64,000 nt of DNA from Akkermansiaceae bacterium (GTDB lineage Bacteria > Verrucomicrobiota > Verrucomicrobiia > Verrucomicrobiales > Akkermansiaceae), in contig JAGYIT010000007.1 in assembly GCA_018402445.1 (NCBI GenBank), forward strand, positions 186,001 through 250,000, given 5' to 3'. Shown here piece by piece: positions 52,428 to 62,264 of this stretch (the stretch's first letter is position 1; each line of letters opens with the position of its first letter). Below the pieces are notes generated by a model. It did not search any database and was not told the DNA's origin. It saw only the letters and a program-made list of their open reading frames with translations. The position numbers and the translations under genes were made by a program.

Positions 52428-54161
52428 ATGAATCGGGAGGAAATGGCGGATGTTTTGGAGAAGATCGCTCTGTTGCTGGAGCTGAAAGGCGAGAACCCGT
52501 TCAAGGTGCGCGCGTACCGCCAGGGCGCGGAGACCGTTCTCGCGATGGAGGGCGATGTGGTGGAACTGGCGAAGAACGACGAACTGAAAGGCATCAAGGG
52601 CATCGGCGATGCGCTGCGCGACAAGCTCGGCGAGCTGGCGAAGATGGGAAGCCTGGGCTTTTACGAGAACCTGAAAAAGGAGTTTCCCGAGACGGTTTTC
52701 GCGTTGTTCGAGATCCAGGGACTCGGCCCGAAGAAGATCAAGGCGATGTATGACGCGCTGGGCGTGGATTCCCTGGAGAAACTGAAAGCCGCGTGTGAGG
52801 AAGGCAAGGTGGCGGGGCTGCCGGGATTCGGCGCGAAGACGCAGGCGAAGATCTTGGAGGGAATGGCGGCGAATGAGAAATTTGCCGACCGCTATCTCTA
52901 CGGCAGCATCGGCAACCTGGTGGAAGGTATCCTGGAAACCTTGCGGCTGCATCCGGAGGTTTCACGGGTGGCGGTGGCGGGTTCCTACCGCAGAGCGAAG
53001 GAAACCCTCGGCGATCTCGATTTCCTCGTGGCCACCAAGGAGGGCGCGCTGGTCTGCGAGGATTTCACCACCCTGCCGCAAGTGGATGCGGTGATCGCCT
53101 GTGGTGACACCAAGGCTTCGGTGCGCCTGAAAAACGGGATGCACTGCGACCTGCGGGCGGTGAAAAACTCCGAGTTTCCTTTCGCGTTACAGTATTTCAC
53201 CGGCTCCAAGGAGCACAATGTAGCGCTGCGTTCGTTGGCCCTGAAGAAAGGTTGGTCGCTCAACGAATACGGGCTCAATCCGGTCGATGACTCGACGGAG
53301 AGGCCGGAGGTTTTTGAGGAAAAGGACATCTACCGGGCGCTCGGGCTGCAATACATCGAGCCGGAGCTGCGCGAGAATCGCGGCGAGATCGAGGCGGCGG
53401 CGGAGAACAAGTTGCCGCGCCTCGTGGAGCTGATGCACCTGCGCGGGACCTTCCACAACCACACCACGGAATCCGATGGCCACGATACGCTGGAAGGCAT
53501 GGTCGAGGAGGCGATGGAACTGGGCCTGCAATACCTCGGCATTTCCGATCACTCGAAATCAACCGCCTTCGCGGGCGGGCTGGATGAGGAAAGGCTGCTC
53601 AAACAGGTGGCGACGATACGGGAGCTTGAGAAAACCCTGGGCGGGTTCCGGATTTTCGCGGGCAACGAGGTGGATATCCTGATGGATGGCTCGCTGGATT
53701 TCGCGGATGAAATCATGGCCCAACTGGATTTCGTGGTGGCATCCGTGCACAACTTCGGTTCGCTCGATGAAGCGGCGATGACAGCCCGCATCTGCCGCGC
53801 GATGGAAAACGAGCATGTGACCATGCTCGGGCACCTGACCGGCAGGCTGCTTCTCAAACGCGAGGGCTATGTGGTGGATCACGCCCGCATCATCGACTGC
53901 GCGGCGGCCACGCGGACGGTGATCGAGCTGAACTGCAGCCCCATGCGCTTCGACATGGATTGGCGCTGGTGGAAGCGGGCGCGGGACAAGGGCGTTCTGT
54001 GTTCGATCAATCCCGACGCCCATTCACGTGCGAGGCTTCACCACATCAAACCCGGCGTGGCGGTGGCGAGAAAGGGTTGGCTGCGCCGCGAGGACGTGCT
54101 GAACACTCGTAGCGCTGCGGAGATCGAGACTTTCCTGAAAACACCCAAGTGGGAAAGGTAG
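52428..54161 (+). CDS. polX: DNA polymerase X family protein with PHP domain, 577 aa
   Basis: N-terminal polymerase X half with helix-hairpin-helix segments (LKGIKGIGDALRDKLGEL and IQGLGPKKIKAMYDALG) and the catalytic-type YRRAKETLGDLDFLVA (around residues 190-206). C-terminal PHP domain begins FHNHTTESDGHDT near 345 and continues with GISDHSKSTAF, EVDIL and HSRARLHHI, which would give 3'-5' exonuclease activity. A gap-filling DNA repair role is expected. Downstream, 54162-54628 holds no gene; see the next entry. Confidence 0.95.
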   Translation: MNREEMADVLEKIALLLELKGENPFKVRAYRQGAETVLAMEGDVVELAKNDELKGIKGIGDALRDKLGELAKMGSLGFYENLKKEFPETVFALFEIQGLGPKKIKAMYDALGVDSLEKLKAACEEGKVAGLPGFGAKTQAKILEGMAANEKFADRYLYGSIGNLVEGILETLRLHPEVSRVAVAGSYRRAKETLGDLDFLVATKEGALVCEDFTTLPQVDAVIACGDTKASVRLKNGMHCDLRAVKNSEFPFALQYFTGSKEHNVALRSLALKKGWSLNEYGLNPVDDSTERPEVFEEKDIYRALGLQYIEPELRENRGEIEAAAENKLPRLVELMHLRGTFHNHTTESDGHDTLEGMVEEAMELGLQYLGISDHSKSTAFAGGLDEERLLKQVATIRELEKTLGGFRIFAGNEVDILMDGSLDFADEIMAQLDFVVASVHNFGSLDEAAMTARICRAMENEHVTMLGHLTGRLLLKREGYVVDHARIIDCAAATRTVIELNCSPMRFDMDWRWWKRARDKGVLCSINPDAHSRARLHHIKPGVAVARKGWLRREDVLNTRSAAEIETFLKTPKWER

Positions 54162-54628
54162 AAGGAGATTTGCCGATCTCCCGCCTCGTGTCCGGCACCG
54201 AGAATTTGCTCTTCGTCAAGCATGGTGTGGGCAAGCTACCAGTCGGCGCAAGTTTCGGCGGTGCGAATGTGGAGTGAAGCGGTATTGGACTCCATATGTC
54301 GGGCGGTTATCGGACGGATATTCATGGCGAGGCTAATCGACCATTTTTGTGCCCTTTTGGTTAGTCCTAATATTTTTCAAGTCATTCCAAGGATTGAAGA
54401 GCCTCAAGCCAAAGACCCTAAACCTTGAGGGGTAAACCGCGAATGTCCGCTAATCCGACTTCGCCGAGGCTACGACGGACAAGTGGCCGCCAATGAGGAG
54501 ATTATCAGAACCGGTGAGTTCAGATATGGATGGAAAAATTTCCGGGCTTTTGCGGTTCCTCTTAGGGATTGCAAGGGAGGGCGTTGGGGATATGTTCCAC
54601 GCCCCGGCGCGTGGCCGAGATTCCTAAA
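54162..54628. other. 467-bp gap containing the second copy of the smc-type repeat
   Basis: Only a small hairpin near 54165-54182 (GGAGAT/ATCTCC) and the 28-bp repeat at 54454-54481 are recognised. The ORF at 54222-54428 does not look like a real gene. The asd promoter probably lies in the last 150 bases. Confidence 0.5.
54454..54481. repeat. 28-bp interspersed repeat (intergenic copy)
   Basis: TCCGACTTCGCC, G, AGGCTACGACGGACA; 27 of 28 bases equal the copy inside smc at 16786-16813. Confidence 0.7.
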
Positions 54629-55627
54629 ATGAACAACCCTCATGTAGCGATTGTCGGGGCGACGGGTGCCGTCGGCGTGGAGATGCTCCTTTGTCTGGAG
54701 CAGCGGAATTTCCCCTTGGGGAAGCTGACTCTGTTGGCCTCCGCACGCTCGGCGGGGAAGACGATGAAATTCCGCGGCGAGGACATCGTGGTGAAGGAGC
54801 TCACGCATGATTCCTTCGAGGGCATCGATATCGCCCTGTTCAGCGCGGGCGGCGGGATTTCGCTGGAGTTCGCGCCATCGGCCGCGGCGGCAGGCGCGGT
54901 GGTCATCGATAATTCCTCGGCGTTCCGCATGGATGAGGGCGTGCCGCTGGTCGTGCCGGAAATCAATCCCGAGGCCGCGAAGGATAGGCCCAAGGGCATC
55001 ATTTCGAACCCGAACTGCACGACGATCATTTCCCTGATGGCGCTGGCTCCCTTACACGAGAAATTCGGCCTGGAGTCGGTGATCGCGTCGAGCTACCAGG
55101 CAGTTTCCGGATCGGGCGCACAGGGGATCGTGGAGCTGGAGGAGCAGGTGCAGGCCATCGCGAACGGACGGGATTTCATTCCGAAAGTCTATCCGCGCCA
55201 GATCGCGTTCAACGTGATCCCGCAGGTGGATTCGTTCACGGAAAACGGCTACACCAAGGAGGAGATGAAGATGCTCAACGAGGGGCGGAAAATCCTCGGG
55301 CATCCGATGCTCAAAGTTTCCTGCACCTGCGTGCGCGTGCCGGTCTATCGCTCGCACTCGGTCTCGATCACCGCTCAATTTTCCAAGGAACCCTCTGTGG
55401 AGGCGGCCCGTGTGGCCTACGAAGGCAAGCCCGGTGTGCGCGTCGTGGACGATCCGGCGAACAAGCTTTTCCCGGTGCCGCTCGACACTACCGGCAAGGA
55501 CGACTGCCTTGTCGGACGCATCCGCAAGAGCATCGTCCTCGAAAACGCCCTGGATATCTGGGTCGTCGGTGACCAAGTGCGCAAAGGCGCGGCGCTCAAC
55601 GCGGTGCAGATCGCGGAAATTCTATGA
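54629..55627 (+). CDS. asd: Aspartate-semialdehyde dehydrogenase, 332 aa
   Basis: Reduces aspartyl phosphate to aspartate semialdehyde, for lysine, threonine, methionine and cell-wall DAP. NADP motif VAIVGATGAVGVEM at residues 7-20, catalytic Cys near 130 in SNPNCTTI, and QAVSGSGAQGI. Start is MNNPHVAIVG (54629). The stop overlaps the next gene's start (ATGA). Confidence 0.95.
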   Translation: MNNPHVAIVGATGAVGVEMLLCLEQRNFPLGKLTLLASARSAGKTMKFRGEDIVVKELTHDSFEGIDIALFSAGGGISLEFAPSAAAAGAVVIDNSSAFRMDEGVPLVVPEINPEAAKDRPKGIISNPNCTTIISLMALAPLHEKFGLESVIASSYQAVSGSGAQGIVELEEQVQAIANGRDFIPKVYPRQIAFNVIPQVDSFTENGYTKEEMKMLNEGRKILGHPMLKVSCTCVRVPVYRSHSVSITAQFSKEPSVEAARVAYEGKPGVRVVDDPANKLFPVPLDTTGKDDCLVGRIRKSIVLENALDIWVVGDQVRKGAALNAVQIAEIL

Positions 55628-56491
55628 CCACCTGTCTCGATGATTATCTAAAGCAGGCGGCGGCCGATACGGACGCGGCAATGGATCGTTTCCTGCCTGC
55701 GGTAAACGAACTTCCCGGCACGATCCATGCGGCGATGCGGTATTGCGTGTTCGCCGGGGGGAAACGGCTGCGGCCTGTGCTTTGCCTCGCGGCAGCGGAG
55801 GCTTGCGGCGGGAAAAGGGAGGATGCTTTGCGCGCCGCCTGCGCGGTGGAGCTGATGCACACCTACTCGCTCGTCCACGATGATCTTCCCTGCATGGACG
55901 ACGACGATCTCCGCCGCGGCCGCCCGACCTGCCACAAGGTCTATGGCGAGGGCATGGCGGTTCTTTGCGGCGATGCCTTGCTGACGGAGGCATTCGCGGT
56001 ATTGGCACGATCCAATTCCGTGGAGATGATCGCGGAGCTGGCTTCGGCGGGCGGGAGCCGGAAGCTGATCGGCGGGCAGGTGCTCGATCTGGAGGGGGAG
56101 GGAAAATCGCTTTCGCTGGAGGATCTGATCCGCATCCACGAGGCGAAGACCGCCGCGCTGCTCACCGCTTCCATCCGCCTCGGCGCGATGTCGGCGGATG
56201 CCGATCCGGAGAAACTCGCGGCGTTGACGAAATTCGGCCACGCGCTCGGGCTGGCGTTTCAGGTGATCGACGACATCCTCGATGTCACGCAGACCACGGA
56301 AAACCTCGGCAAAACAGCGGGCAAGGATGCAGCGGTGGAGAAATCGACCTATCCGGCGCTGATGGGGCTGGAGGAATCCCGGGCGGAGGCCGCGCGGCTC
56401 ACCGCCGAGGCGCTGGAGGCTTTGGAGGTTTTGGGGGGACGGCGGACGGCTGAGGGAGATTGCGGGGCGGATGTTGCTGAGGGAGTTTTGA
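55624..56491 (+). pseudogene. ispA: Short-chain polyprenyl diphosphate synthase, frameshifted at 3' end
   Basis: Makes farnesyl/geranyl-type diphosphate. First aspartate-rich motif VHDDLPCMDDDDLRRGRP near residue 82 and second FQVIDDILDVTQTTEN near 220; KTAALLTASIRLGAM between. A run of six G at 56433-56438 breaks the reading frame. With five G it would read EVLGDGGRLREIAGRMLL and end at 56489-56491, 288 aa, the normal family ending. As sequenced, the frame instead runs on into AT-rich repeat DNA to 56574. The symbol is provisional. A base-calling error is likely, or slipped-strand variation. Confidence 0.85.
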
Positions 56492-56602
56492 AGATTCAAA
56501 ATTCAAGTTTCAAAATTCAAGTAAGACCTGATTTCGAGCATCGCGGGATGGATGTCGCAGTTACTCTTGTTTGAGAGTTGAAATTTGAATGTTGAGATTT
56601 GG
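56487..56602. repeat. Two AT-rich TTCAAA/TTGAAA runs with a short central piece
   Basis: Runs at about 56487-56521 (TTCAAAATTCAAG units) and 56567-56602 (TTGAAATTTGAATGTTGAG units, opposite orientation) flank about 45 bases and form an inverted pair. The first run overlaps the artefactual extension of the polyprenyl synthase. The LolC gene begins 60 bases later. Confidence 0.5.
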
Positions 56603-56662
56603 TTGATAAACCCGGCGAGATGGGGCTAGTTCCGGTCTATCAAAAAGCGTTCCTTCAGTTTC

Positions 56663-58264
56663 ATGCTGGCGAGGCGGTATCTCAATCCGCGTCGCGCCGT
56701 GCTTTCCTCGTTCACCCTGATCTCGCTGGTCGGGGTGTTGCTCGGTGTGCTGGTGCTGGTCGTGGTGATGGCGGTCTTCGCGGGTCTGGAGCGGGATGTG
56801 AAAGGGCGGCTGTTCGGTTTCACGCCGCACATCCTCGTAAGGACTCAGGCGCTGGCTCTGCCTGAGGAGATGGACAACGCGCCGCCGTGGCAGGATCTCG
56901 CGGAGGAGACGGCGAAGCTTCCCGGTGTCGCCGCTGCGACGGCCTTCGTCGCCGACAACGTGATCCTCGATGTCGGCACCTGGCAGCGGCCGGTTTCTTT
57001 CCGGGGCATCGACACCTCCGACGCCGCGCAGGTGAAGGGCGTCGCCGATATGTTGGATCTTGAGAATTTCCCAGACTCCAGCGCCGACCTCGGCCTCGAC
57101 GACCGGGCGGTGATTTCCTCCCTCGTCGCCGAGCAGTTCAAGCTCCGCGTGGGCGACACGATCCGGCTCTATTCCACGCGGAACTTCGAGAGCGTGATGC
57201 AGGCCTACAAGGCGACCGAAAAGCCTGTCGCCCGCGAGGCGTTTCCCGAGGAGTGGGGTGTCCTGAAAATGCTGTTGGCGGAGCCTTGGGGCGCGGAGGG
57301 CGAGATGCAGACGGTCGCGGCGGATGATCTCATGGAGGCCTACACCGCGATGGAAACCGTCTATCTGGAGGAAATCCGCGCACCGGAGAAGGATTTCATC
57401 TTTGCCCTCCTCGGTGCGATGGAAGAGGGTGAGCGCGATGAGGAGAAAGGCTTGTTCCGATTTTCCGCCGAGCAGAAAAAGGAAATCGACGAGGCTTTCA
57501 CCGCGCTCAGCGAGACGGATGCGGAGAAGCTGGACGGCGAGATTCTGAAAGGTCTGAAGAGTCTGGTTCTACCGAAGGAGGCCGTGGTCGCGGGGATCTA
57601 CTCTGCCTCGCAGATGGCGGTGACGCCGGAGCTGTTCGTGCCGCTGCCACTGGCTCAGGATCTCGCGGGCTTGGGCACGCTGGTGCAGGGCATCGCGCTG
57701 CGGCTGGATGATCCGTATCAGGCGGAGGGCATCGCGGCGGCGGCGAGGAAATCGCTCGGGCCGGATCATTACGTGGAGACGTGGGGTGACCAATATCAGG
57801 CGTTCTTCTCCCTCATCAACCAGCAGCGGGTGATGATGTATTTCGCCCTGTCGTTCATCGTGCTCGTCTCCGCGTTCTCGATGATGGCGGTGATGTTCAC
57901 GGTTACGATCCAGAAGCGCCGCGAGATCGGCGTGATGAAAGCGCTCGGCGCGGCACCCGGCCAGATCGTGCGGGTGTTTCTCTATCAAGGCATGATCCTG
58001 GGGCTGCTGGGTTCCGCGCTCGGCGTCGGCCTCGGGCGGGTGGTGATCCATTTCCGTGGCGTCGTGCAGGAAGGGATGCGCGTGATCGGCTTCGATCCCT
58101 TTTCGGCACAGTTGACCGGCTTCGGGGTGATCCCGGCACACAACGATCCCGTCGAGCAGGCGGTGATCGGCTTCATGGCCTTCGTGCTCTGCTCGCTGGC
58201 CGCCCTTGTCCCCGCGTTTTTCGCCGCCCGCAGCGACGCTGCGAAATCCCTGCGCAACCTCTGA
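56663..58264 (+). CDS. LolC/LolE-family FtsX-like lipoprotein permease, 533 aa
   Basis: Four TM segments with the ABC lipoprotein-releasing permease layout: TM1 near residues 14-40 (SSFTLISLVGVLLGVLVLVV), a large periplasmic domain, and three TM near 385-410, 430-455 and 500-520 (FALSFIVLVSAFSMMAVMF, GMILGLLGSALGVGLG, FMAFVLCSLAALVPAFFA). The coupling segment KRREIGVMKALGAAPGQI is typical. It is about 110 residues longer than usual; the extra part is a charged helical insert at about 195-305. An ATPase partner (LolD) is not in the window. Confidence 0.85.
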   Translation: MLARRYLNPRRAVLSSFTLISLVGVLLGVLVLVVVMAVFAGLERDVKGRLFGFTPHILVRTQALALPEEMDNAPPWQDLAEETAKLPGVAAATAFVADNVILDVGTWQRPVSFRGIDTSDAAQVKGVADMLDLENFPDSSADLGLDDRAVISSLVAEQFKLRVGDTIRLYSTRNFESVMQAYKATEKPVAREAFPEEWGVLKMLLAEPWGAEGEMQTVAADDLMEAYTAMETVYLEEIRAPEKDFIFALLGAMEEGERDEEKGLFRFSAEQKKEIDEAFTALSETDAEKLDGEILKGLKSLVLPKEAVVAGIYSASQMAVTPELFVPLPLAQDLAGLGTLVQGIALRLDDPYQAEGIAAAARKSLGPDHYVETWGDQYQAFFSLINQQRVMMYFALSFIVLVSAFSMMAVMFTVTIQKRREIGVMKALGAAPGQIVRVFLYQGMILGLLGSALGVGLGRVVIHFRGVVQEGMRVIGFDPFSAQLTGFGVIPAHNDPVEQAVIGFMAFVLCSLAALVPAFFAARSDAAKSLRNL

Positions 58265-58267
58265 TTT

Positions 58268-59092
58268 ATGGAAATCTGGCTCATTCTCAACGGCAAGCGC
58301 TCCGGTCCGTATCCCGACTACGAGATCCGTAGTAGGATTGAGCACGGCGAGATGACATCCGAGGAAATGGTCTGGCACGAGGGCTTGCCGGAATGGACGC
58401 CTGTGGGCGAGCTGGAGCTTTTCCGCAACACCTTGGAGAAACAGGTGCCCGCCAGCGTCCCACCGCCGCTACCGAAATCCTACACGGAGGAAACCGTGAA
58501 GGAGAAACCGAAAGCGCACCTCGCGCGGAGGTTCTGGGCGCGCTGGACGGATCTCACCCTCTATTCCGCGCTTTGGTGGCTGGGGATGTATCTCGGCGGG
58601 CGCGATATCGGCCTAGCGATCGGAAACCTCTGGCTACTGATTTCCATGTTCCTGCCGTGGTTCGCCGTCGAGGCATGGCTCATCCACCGCTTCGGGCAGA
58701 CCCCGGGGAAATGGCTGATGGGGCTGAAAGTTTCCAACGAGGACGGCTCGGCGCTCGCGCTGAAAGAGTCCATCTGGCGGAGCCTGCGGGTGATGATCAC
58801 CGGCATCGGTTTCGGCTGGGGGCTGCTCGCCATCCTTTGCCAAGCGATGAGTTGGTTCACCACCAGACGCCTCGGGAAACCGATCTGGGATTACCTAGGC
58901 AACCACAAGGTCGAGGCCGAGCCGCTCAAACCCTTGCGCATCGCCGTGCTGGTCTTTGTTTTCATCGGAGCCGCCCAGCTCCAGATGGCCGTCCGCGGCC
59001 CGCATGAGGAAAAGATCCTCGCCGAGCAGTTTCCCCAGTACAAGGAATTCTTCGAGCGCGGCGAGAAATGGCATTTCCCGGTGAGGAAGTGA
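58268..59092 (+). CDS. GYF_2 plus RDD-family membrane protein, 274 aa
   Basis: Residues 1-55 form a GYF_2-like domain (WLILNGKRSGPYPDYEIRSR and MVWHEGLPEWTPV). Then an RDD-type membrane region with ARRFWARWTDLTLYSALWWL and the conserved GKWLMGLKVSNEDGSALALK, about three to four TM segments. Family function is poorly known; it follows the LolC/E gene by three bases, so they may be co-transcribed. Confidence 0.8.
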   Translation: MEIWLILNGKRSGPYPDYEIRSRIEHGEMTSEEMVWHEGLPEWTPVGELELFRNTLEKQVPASVPPPLPKSYTEETVKEKPKAHLARRFWARWTDLTLYSALWWLGMYLGGRDIGLAIGNLWLLISMFLPWFAVEAWLIHRFGQTPGKWLMGLKVSNEDGSALALKESIWRSLRVMITGIGFGWGLLAILCQAMSWFTTRRLGKPIWDYLGNHKVEAEPLKPLRIAVLVFVFIGAAQLQMAVRGPHEEKILAEQFPQYKEFFERGEKWHFPVRK

Positions 59093-59144
59093 GGGGGCGG
59101 CATCGCAGCTTGCGCGGGAGACGTGGATGATGCATTCTGGGCGC

Positions 59145-59321
59145 ATGTCCGGATTGGAAAAGCCCGTCAAACCCGCCCGCCGCAGGAGCGCGAGTGCGGA
59201 TGCCGCGTTTCTCAGTGAAATGGCTCGTGTAAAGGGGATGTCGATTGAGGAAAGGGTTCAGGCCGCCCTTTTCATGCGCGAACGGTTCGCGTGGCTACAG
59301 CCGGTATCCAAGGACAAGTGA
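59145..59321 (+). CDS. Small basic protein, partner of a nucleotidyltransferase, 58 aa
   Basis: MSGLEKPVKPARRRSASADA followed by LSEMARVKGMSIEERVQAAL. Mostly helical and basic at the N-terminus. It is 3 bases upstream of a nucleotidyltransferase-like gene, as in small two-gene modules. No homology is recognised, so the call rests on context and length. Confidence 0.5.
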   Translation: MSGLEKPVKPARRRSASADAAFLSEMARVKGMSIEERVQAALFMRERFAWLQPVSKDK

Positions 59322-59324
59322 GCG

Positions 59325-59888
59325 ATGTCGGATCAAGCCGAAACGAACCTGCAGGTGGCTGAGCGCGTGGCTCTTATGCTTGCGGAGCGCGGCGTGCCGG
59401 TGGTTGTCATCGGCGCGGTGGCCTTGGCGGCGCACGGCTACGTCCGTTTCACGGAAGACATCGACCTGGGAGTGAACGCGGACATCTCCCAGATGCGGGC
59501 TTTGGTGGACGATCTGAGGAAAGAGGGATACGAGGCCGAATTCCATGCGCCTGACGGGGATGATCCGCTGGCGGGGGTGATCAATGTTTCCGGGCCATTC
59601 GGATTGGTCCAGGTCATCAGTTTCGAGGAAAGATTTCCGGCGGTGATCCGGGACGCGATGGAGGGAGAAGAGATCAGGATGCGGCCGGAGAGTGTTTTGC
59701 GCATTGTGCCGATCCCGCAATTGGTTGCGCTCAAGCTCTACGCCGGCGGATGGAGTTCAAGGGCGGACATCATCGAACTGCTGCGGCGGAATCCGGAGGT
59801 GGATAAGGCGCTGATCCGTGCGACGTGCCGTAAATACAGGCTGCGTGGTATCGGGAGAATCCTTGATGAGTTGGAAACGGGAAAATGA
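59325..59888 (+). CDS. Nucleotidyltransferase-like protein (AbiEii-like fold), 187 aa
   Basis: VVVIGAVALAAHGYVRFTEDIDLG is a GxxAxxxHG...T.DIDL pattern typical of the nucleotidyltransferase fold found in AbiEii-type toxins and related families. The catalytic Asp pair is in DIDLG (residues about 46-48). Further acidic and basic segments and VALKLYAGG follow. Next to the small gene at 59145 it could be a toxin-antitoxin or a small modifying system; this is inference. Confidence 0.65.
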   Translation: MSDQAETNLQVAERVALMLAERGVPVVVIGAVALAAHGYVRFTEDIDLGVNADISQMRALVDDLRKEGYEAEFHAPDGDDPLAGVINVSGPFGLVQVISFEERFPAVIRDAMEGEEIRMRPESVLRIVPIPQLVALKLYAGGWSSRADIIELLRRNPEVDKALIRATCRKYRLRGIGRILDELETGK

Positions 59889-59897
59889 TTCGTCCCC

Positions 59898-62252
59898 CTA
59901 CTTTTTCCCGCGCAACTGTTCGAGGCGCGAGAGCGGTTTCGGCGCGGGCTCTCCGGCGACCGGTGGGGGTTGGGGCTTCGGCTTTTCCTCGATTTTCGGG
60001 GCGGGGTCGATGCGGAGGGTGCCGCCTTGGGCGGTGTGATGAATGACGGGGGCGCCGTTTTCGGGAACGGATACCTTGCAGAGCAGGCCGGTGGTTTTGC
60101 CGGGTTTCGCTTCGGAGGAGATGGCGAGGGGGAAGGTGATTTCCTGCTGGTCTTTCGTGAAAGTGACGGGCTGCGAGGTGACGCCGTGGGGGAGGGCTTG
60201 GAGTTCGGCGGTGGCCAGGCCTTCGAATTCGCGGAGGGTTTCGATCTTCGCAAGGATGGCGGATGGCATGCCGATCTGTCCAGCGGCGAGATCGAGGGTG
60301 AAGGTGAGGTAGGGTTCGGCGACGGTGAGTGGGACGAAGCTGGAGGCGGCGGCGCGGCGGCCTTGCGGGGTATCGGACTCGGCGATGACGCAGATCTGCC
60401 AAGTGCCAGTGGCAGCGTCGGCGCTGGCGTTGAGTTCGTAATCCGCCTCGGTTTTGTCGGGCGGGATTTCGATGTTCACCGGGCCGGAGATTCCCGCGGG
60501 GAACCATGGCAGGCGGGCGGTGATTTTCCCTTGGAAATCGCCGCTGCGGGTGGCGCGGAGTTTCAGCATCAGCTTGCCGTTGTGGACGATGGGAGTGGGC
60601 GGCGCGTCCACCGCGATGGTGAAGGGCAGCGGGCTGGTGACGGCGGTGGGGATGCGGTCGCTCTGGATGGTGTGGTAGGTGCCCTCGTTGTTGATCTCGA
60701 TGAGATGGATCGTGTCGGTGAGCGCTGCGGTTGCGGCAACATCCCCGGTGGCGCTGACCGTGAAGCCTTGGAGCGTGGATCCGAGCGGTGCATCGGGCGC
60801 GGCCTCGAAGATGACAGGGAAATTGTTCAGGGATTCCGGGATTTCAGGCACGATGAGGCGGACGCCGGGCGGCAGGTTCTGCGCTGCGAAGGTGACGCCG
60901 CAGCGGATGTTTTCGCGCCGGAGCTGGATCACGGCGGCGTGGCGTCCGCCTTGGGGGATGGCGAAAAATTTCCCTTTTGGGAATCATTGCGCTCGGTGAC
61001 GGGGAGCGAGGCGGCGATGAGCGGCTGGCGGACGTTGATTTCAATGCGGAACACGAAGTCCGGCCCGGTGCGCCCGAGTTGGTCGCGGATCTGGAGGATA
61101 TAGTCGCCGTCGGCGGGGCAAGTCCATTTGATGAGGCTGTCGGGGGACGTGCCGTCGTCATCGTTGTTGAGGAGGGATTTGCGCTCGCCGTCGCGGAGAT
61201 TCAGCGTGGCGTCGAGCGGCGAGCGGAGCGCGCGGGCGATGACTTTGATGTCAAGGTTCTGGCCTTTTTTCGCGGTGAAGCGGAACCAGCGTGATTCGCT
61301 CTTTTCATCGAGTATGCCATCGACGGCGGAGGGGATGGGCGGGAAGGGGTGGGCGGTTTTGATGGTCGAGGTTTCCGCCGGGCTGGGCGCTGTGTTCGAG
61401 GGCGGAGACGAGGACGGGAATGGGCGCGGGGGCGGTCTCGCCGTTGATTTCAGGGAAGAGCGGGAAGGTGGGATCGGAGGTGAGGGTGGCGGTTTGGGTG
61501 AAGGAGCCAGCGGGATCGCCGATGAAGGTGAAGTCGATGGTCTCGCCGGGTTTGCCGCCGAGAGGAAAGACGATATGCGGGCGGGGGTAGGTGCCGATGT
61601 GGAGGCGGTAGGCGGATTGTTCGGTGCCTTCGTAAGCGGCCTCGCGGATCATGATGCGGTAATCGCCGTCCTCGGGGGCGATGAGGGAGAGATAGGGATC
61701 GGTCTTGAAAAGCGGCGCGTCGTCGCGGGAGGCGAGTTCGGAACCGTTCGGGCCGATGATGGAGAGGTGGGCGTCGAAGAGGATGCGGCCCAGGCGCATG
61801 GCCTCGGCCTCGACGGAGAGGCGCTGGCCTTTCGTCAGGGCGACGATGAACTCGTCCACGTCCTCAAGGGTGATGACGCCCTCGACGGTGGTGTTGAGGT
61901 TGACGCGCTGCGGGGTGCCTTCGGTTTCCTTCACCACCGGGAAGGGGCCGACCCAGAAGGTGCGGAGATAGGAAACGCCGTGGGCGGTGCGGATGCGGAC
62001 GGGGTGCTCGCCGAGCGGTGCGTCGGGCGCGATGTGGAGGGTGGCGCGGGCGAGTTTGTTGTTTTTCTCGTCGGGCTTGAGGTCGGTGAGGTTCAGGCCG
62101 GGGCGGTAGGTGATGAGTTCCTGGAAAGAGGAGATATGGTCTTCTGTGAGCGTGACGGTGACGGCGGTGCCGCGCTGGCCGCCGGAGGGGGATAGGGCGG
62201 ACAGAGAAGTGATCAGTGCCAGGTGAGCGGTGATCAGTGGAAGAAGGCGCAT
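59898..62252 (-). pseudogene. Large secreted beta-rich protein (PPC-like domains), two frameshifts
   Basis: Signal peptide (MRLLPLITAHLALITSL), then beta-sandwich segments including pre-peptidase C-like stretches (EDVDEFIVALTKGQRLSVEA, APEDGDYRIMIREAAYEG and later CPADGDYILQIRDQLG). The frame shifts near 61380-61382 (extra C on the coding strand) and back near 60966-60978 (one base missing). Read through both, the total is exactly 785 codons, so 784 aa, which argues that both breaks are single-base errors or rare decay in one gene. It lies just downstream of DUF1501 in the usual cluster. Confidence 0.75.
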
Positions 62253-62264
62253 CTTGGATTTCCT

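Noticed and set aside
54222..54428. 68-codon plus ORF between polX and asd
   Set aside because: No conserved pattern and no ribosome site; region looks intergenic with a repeat nearby.
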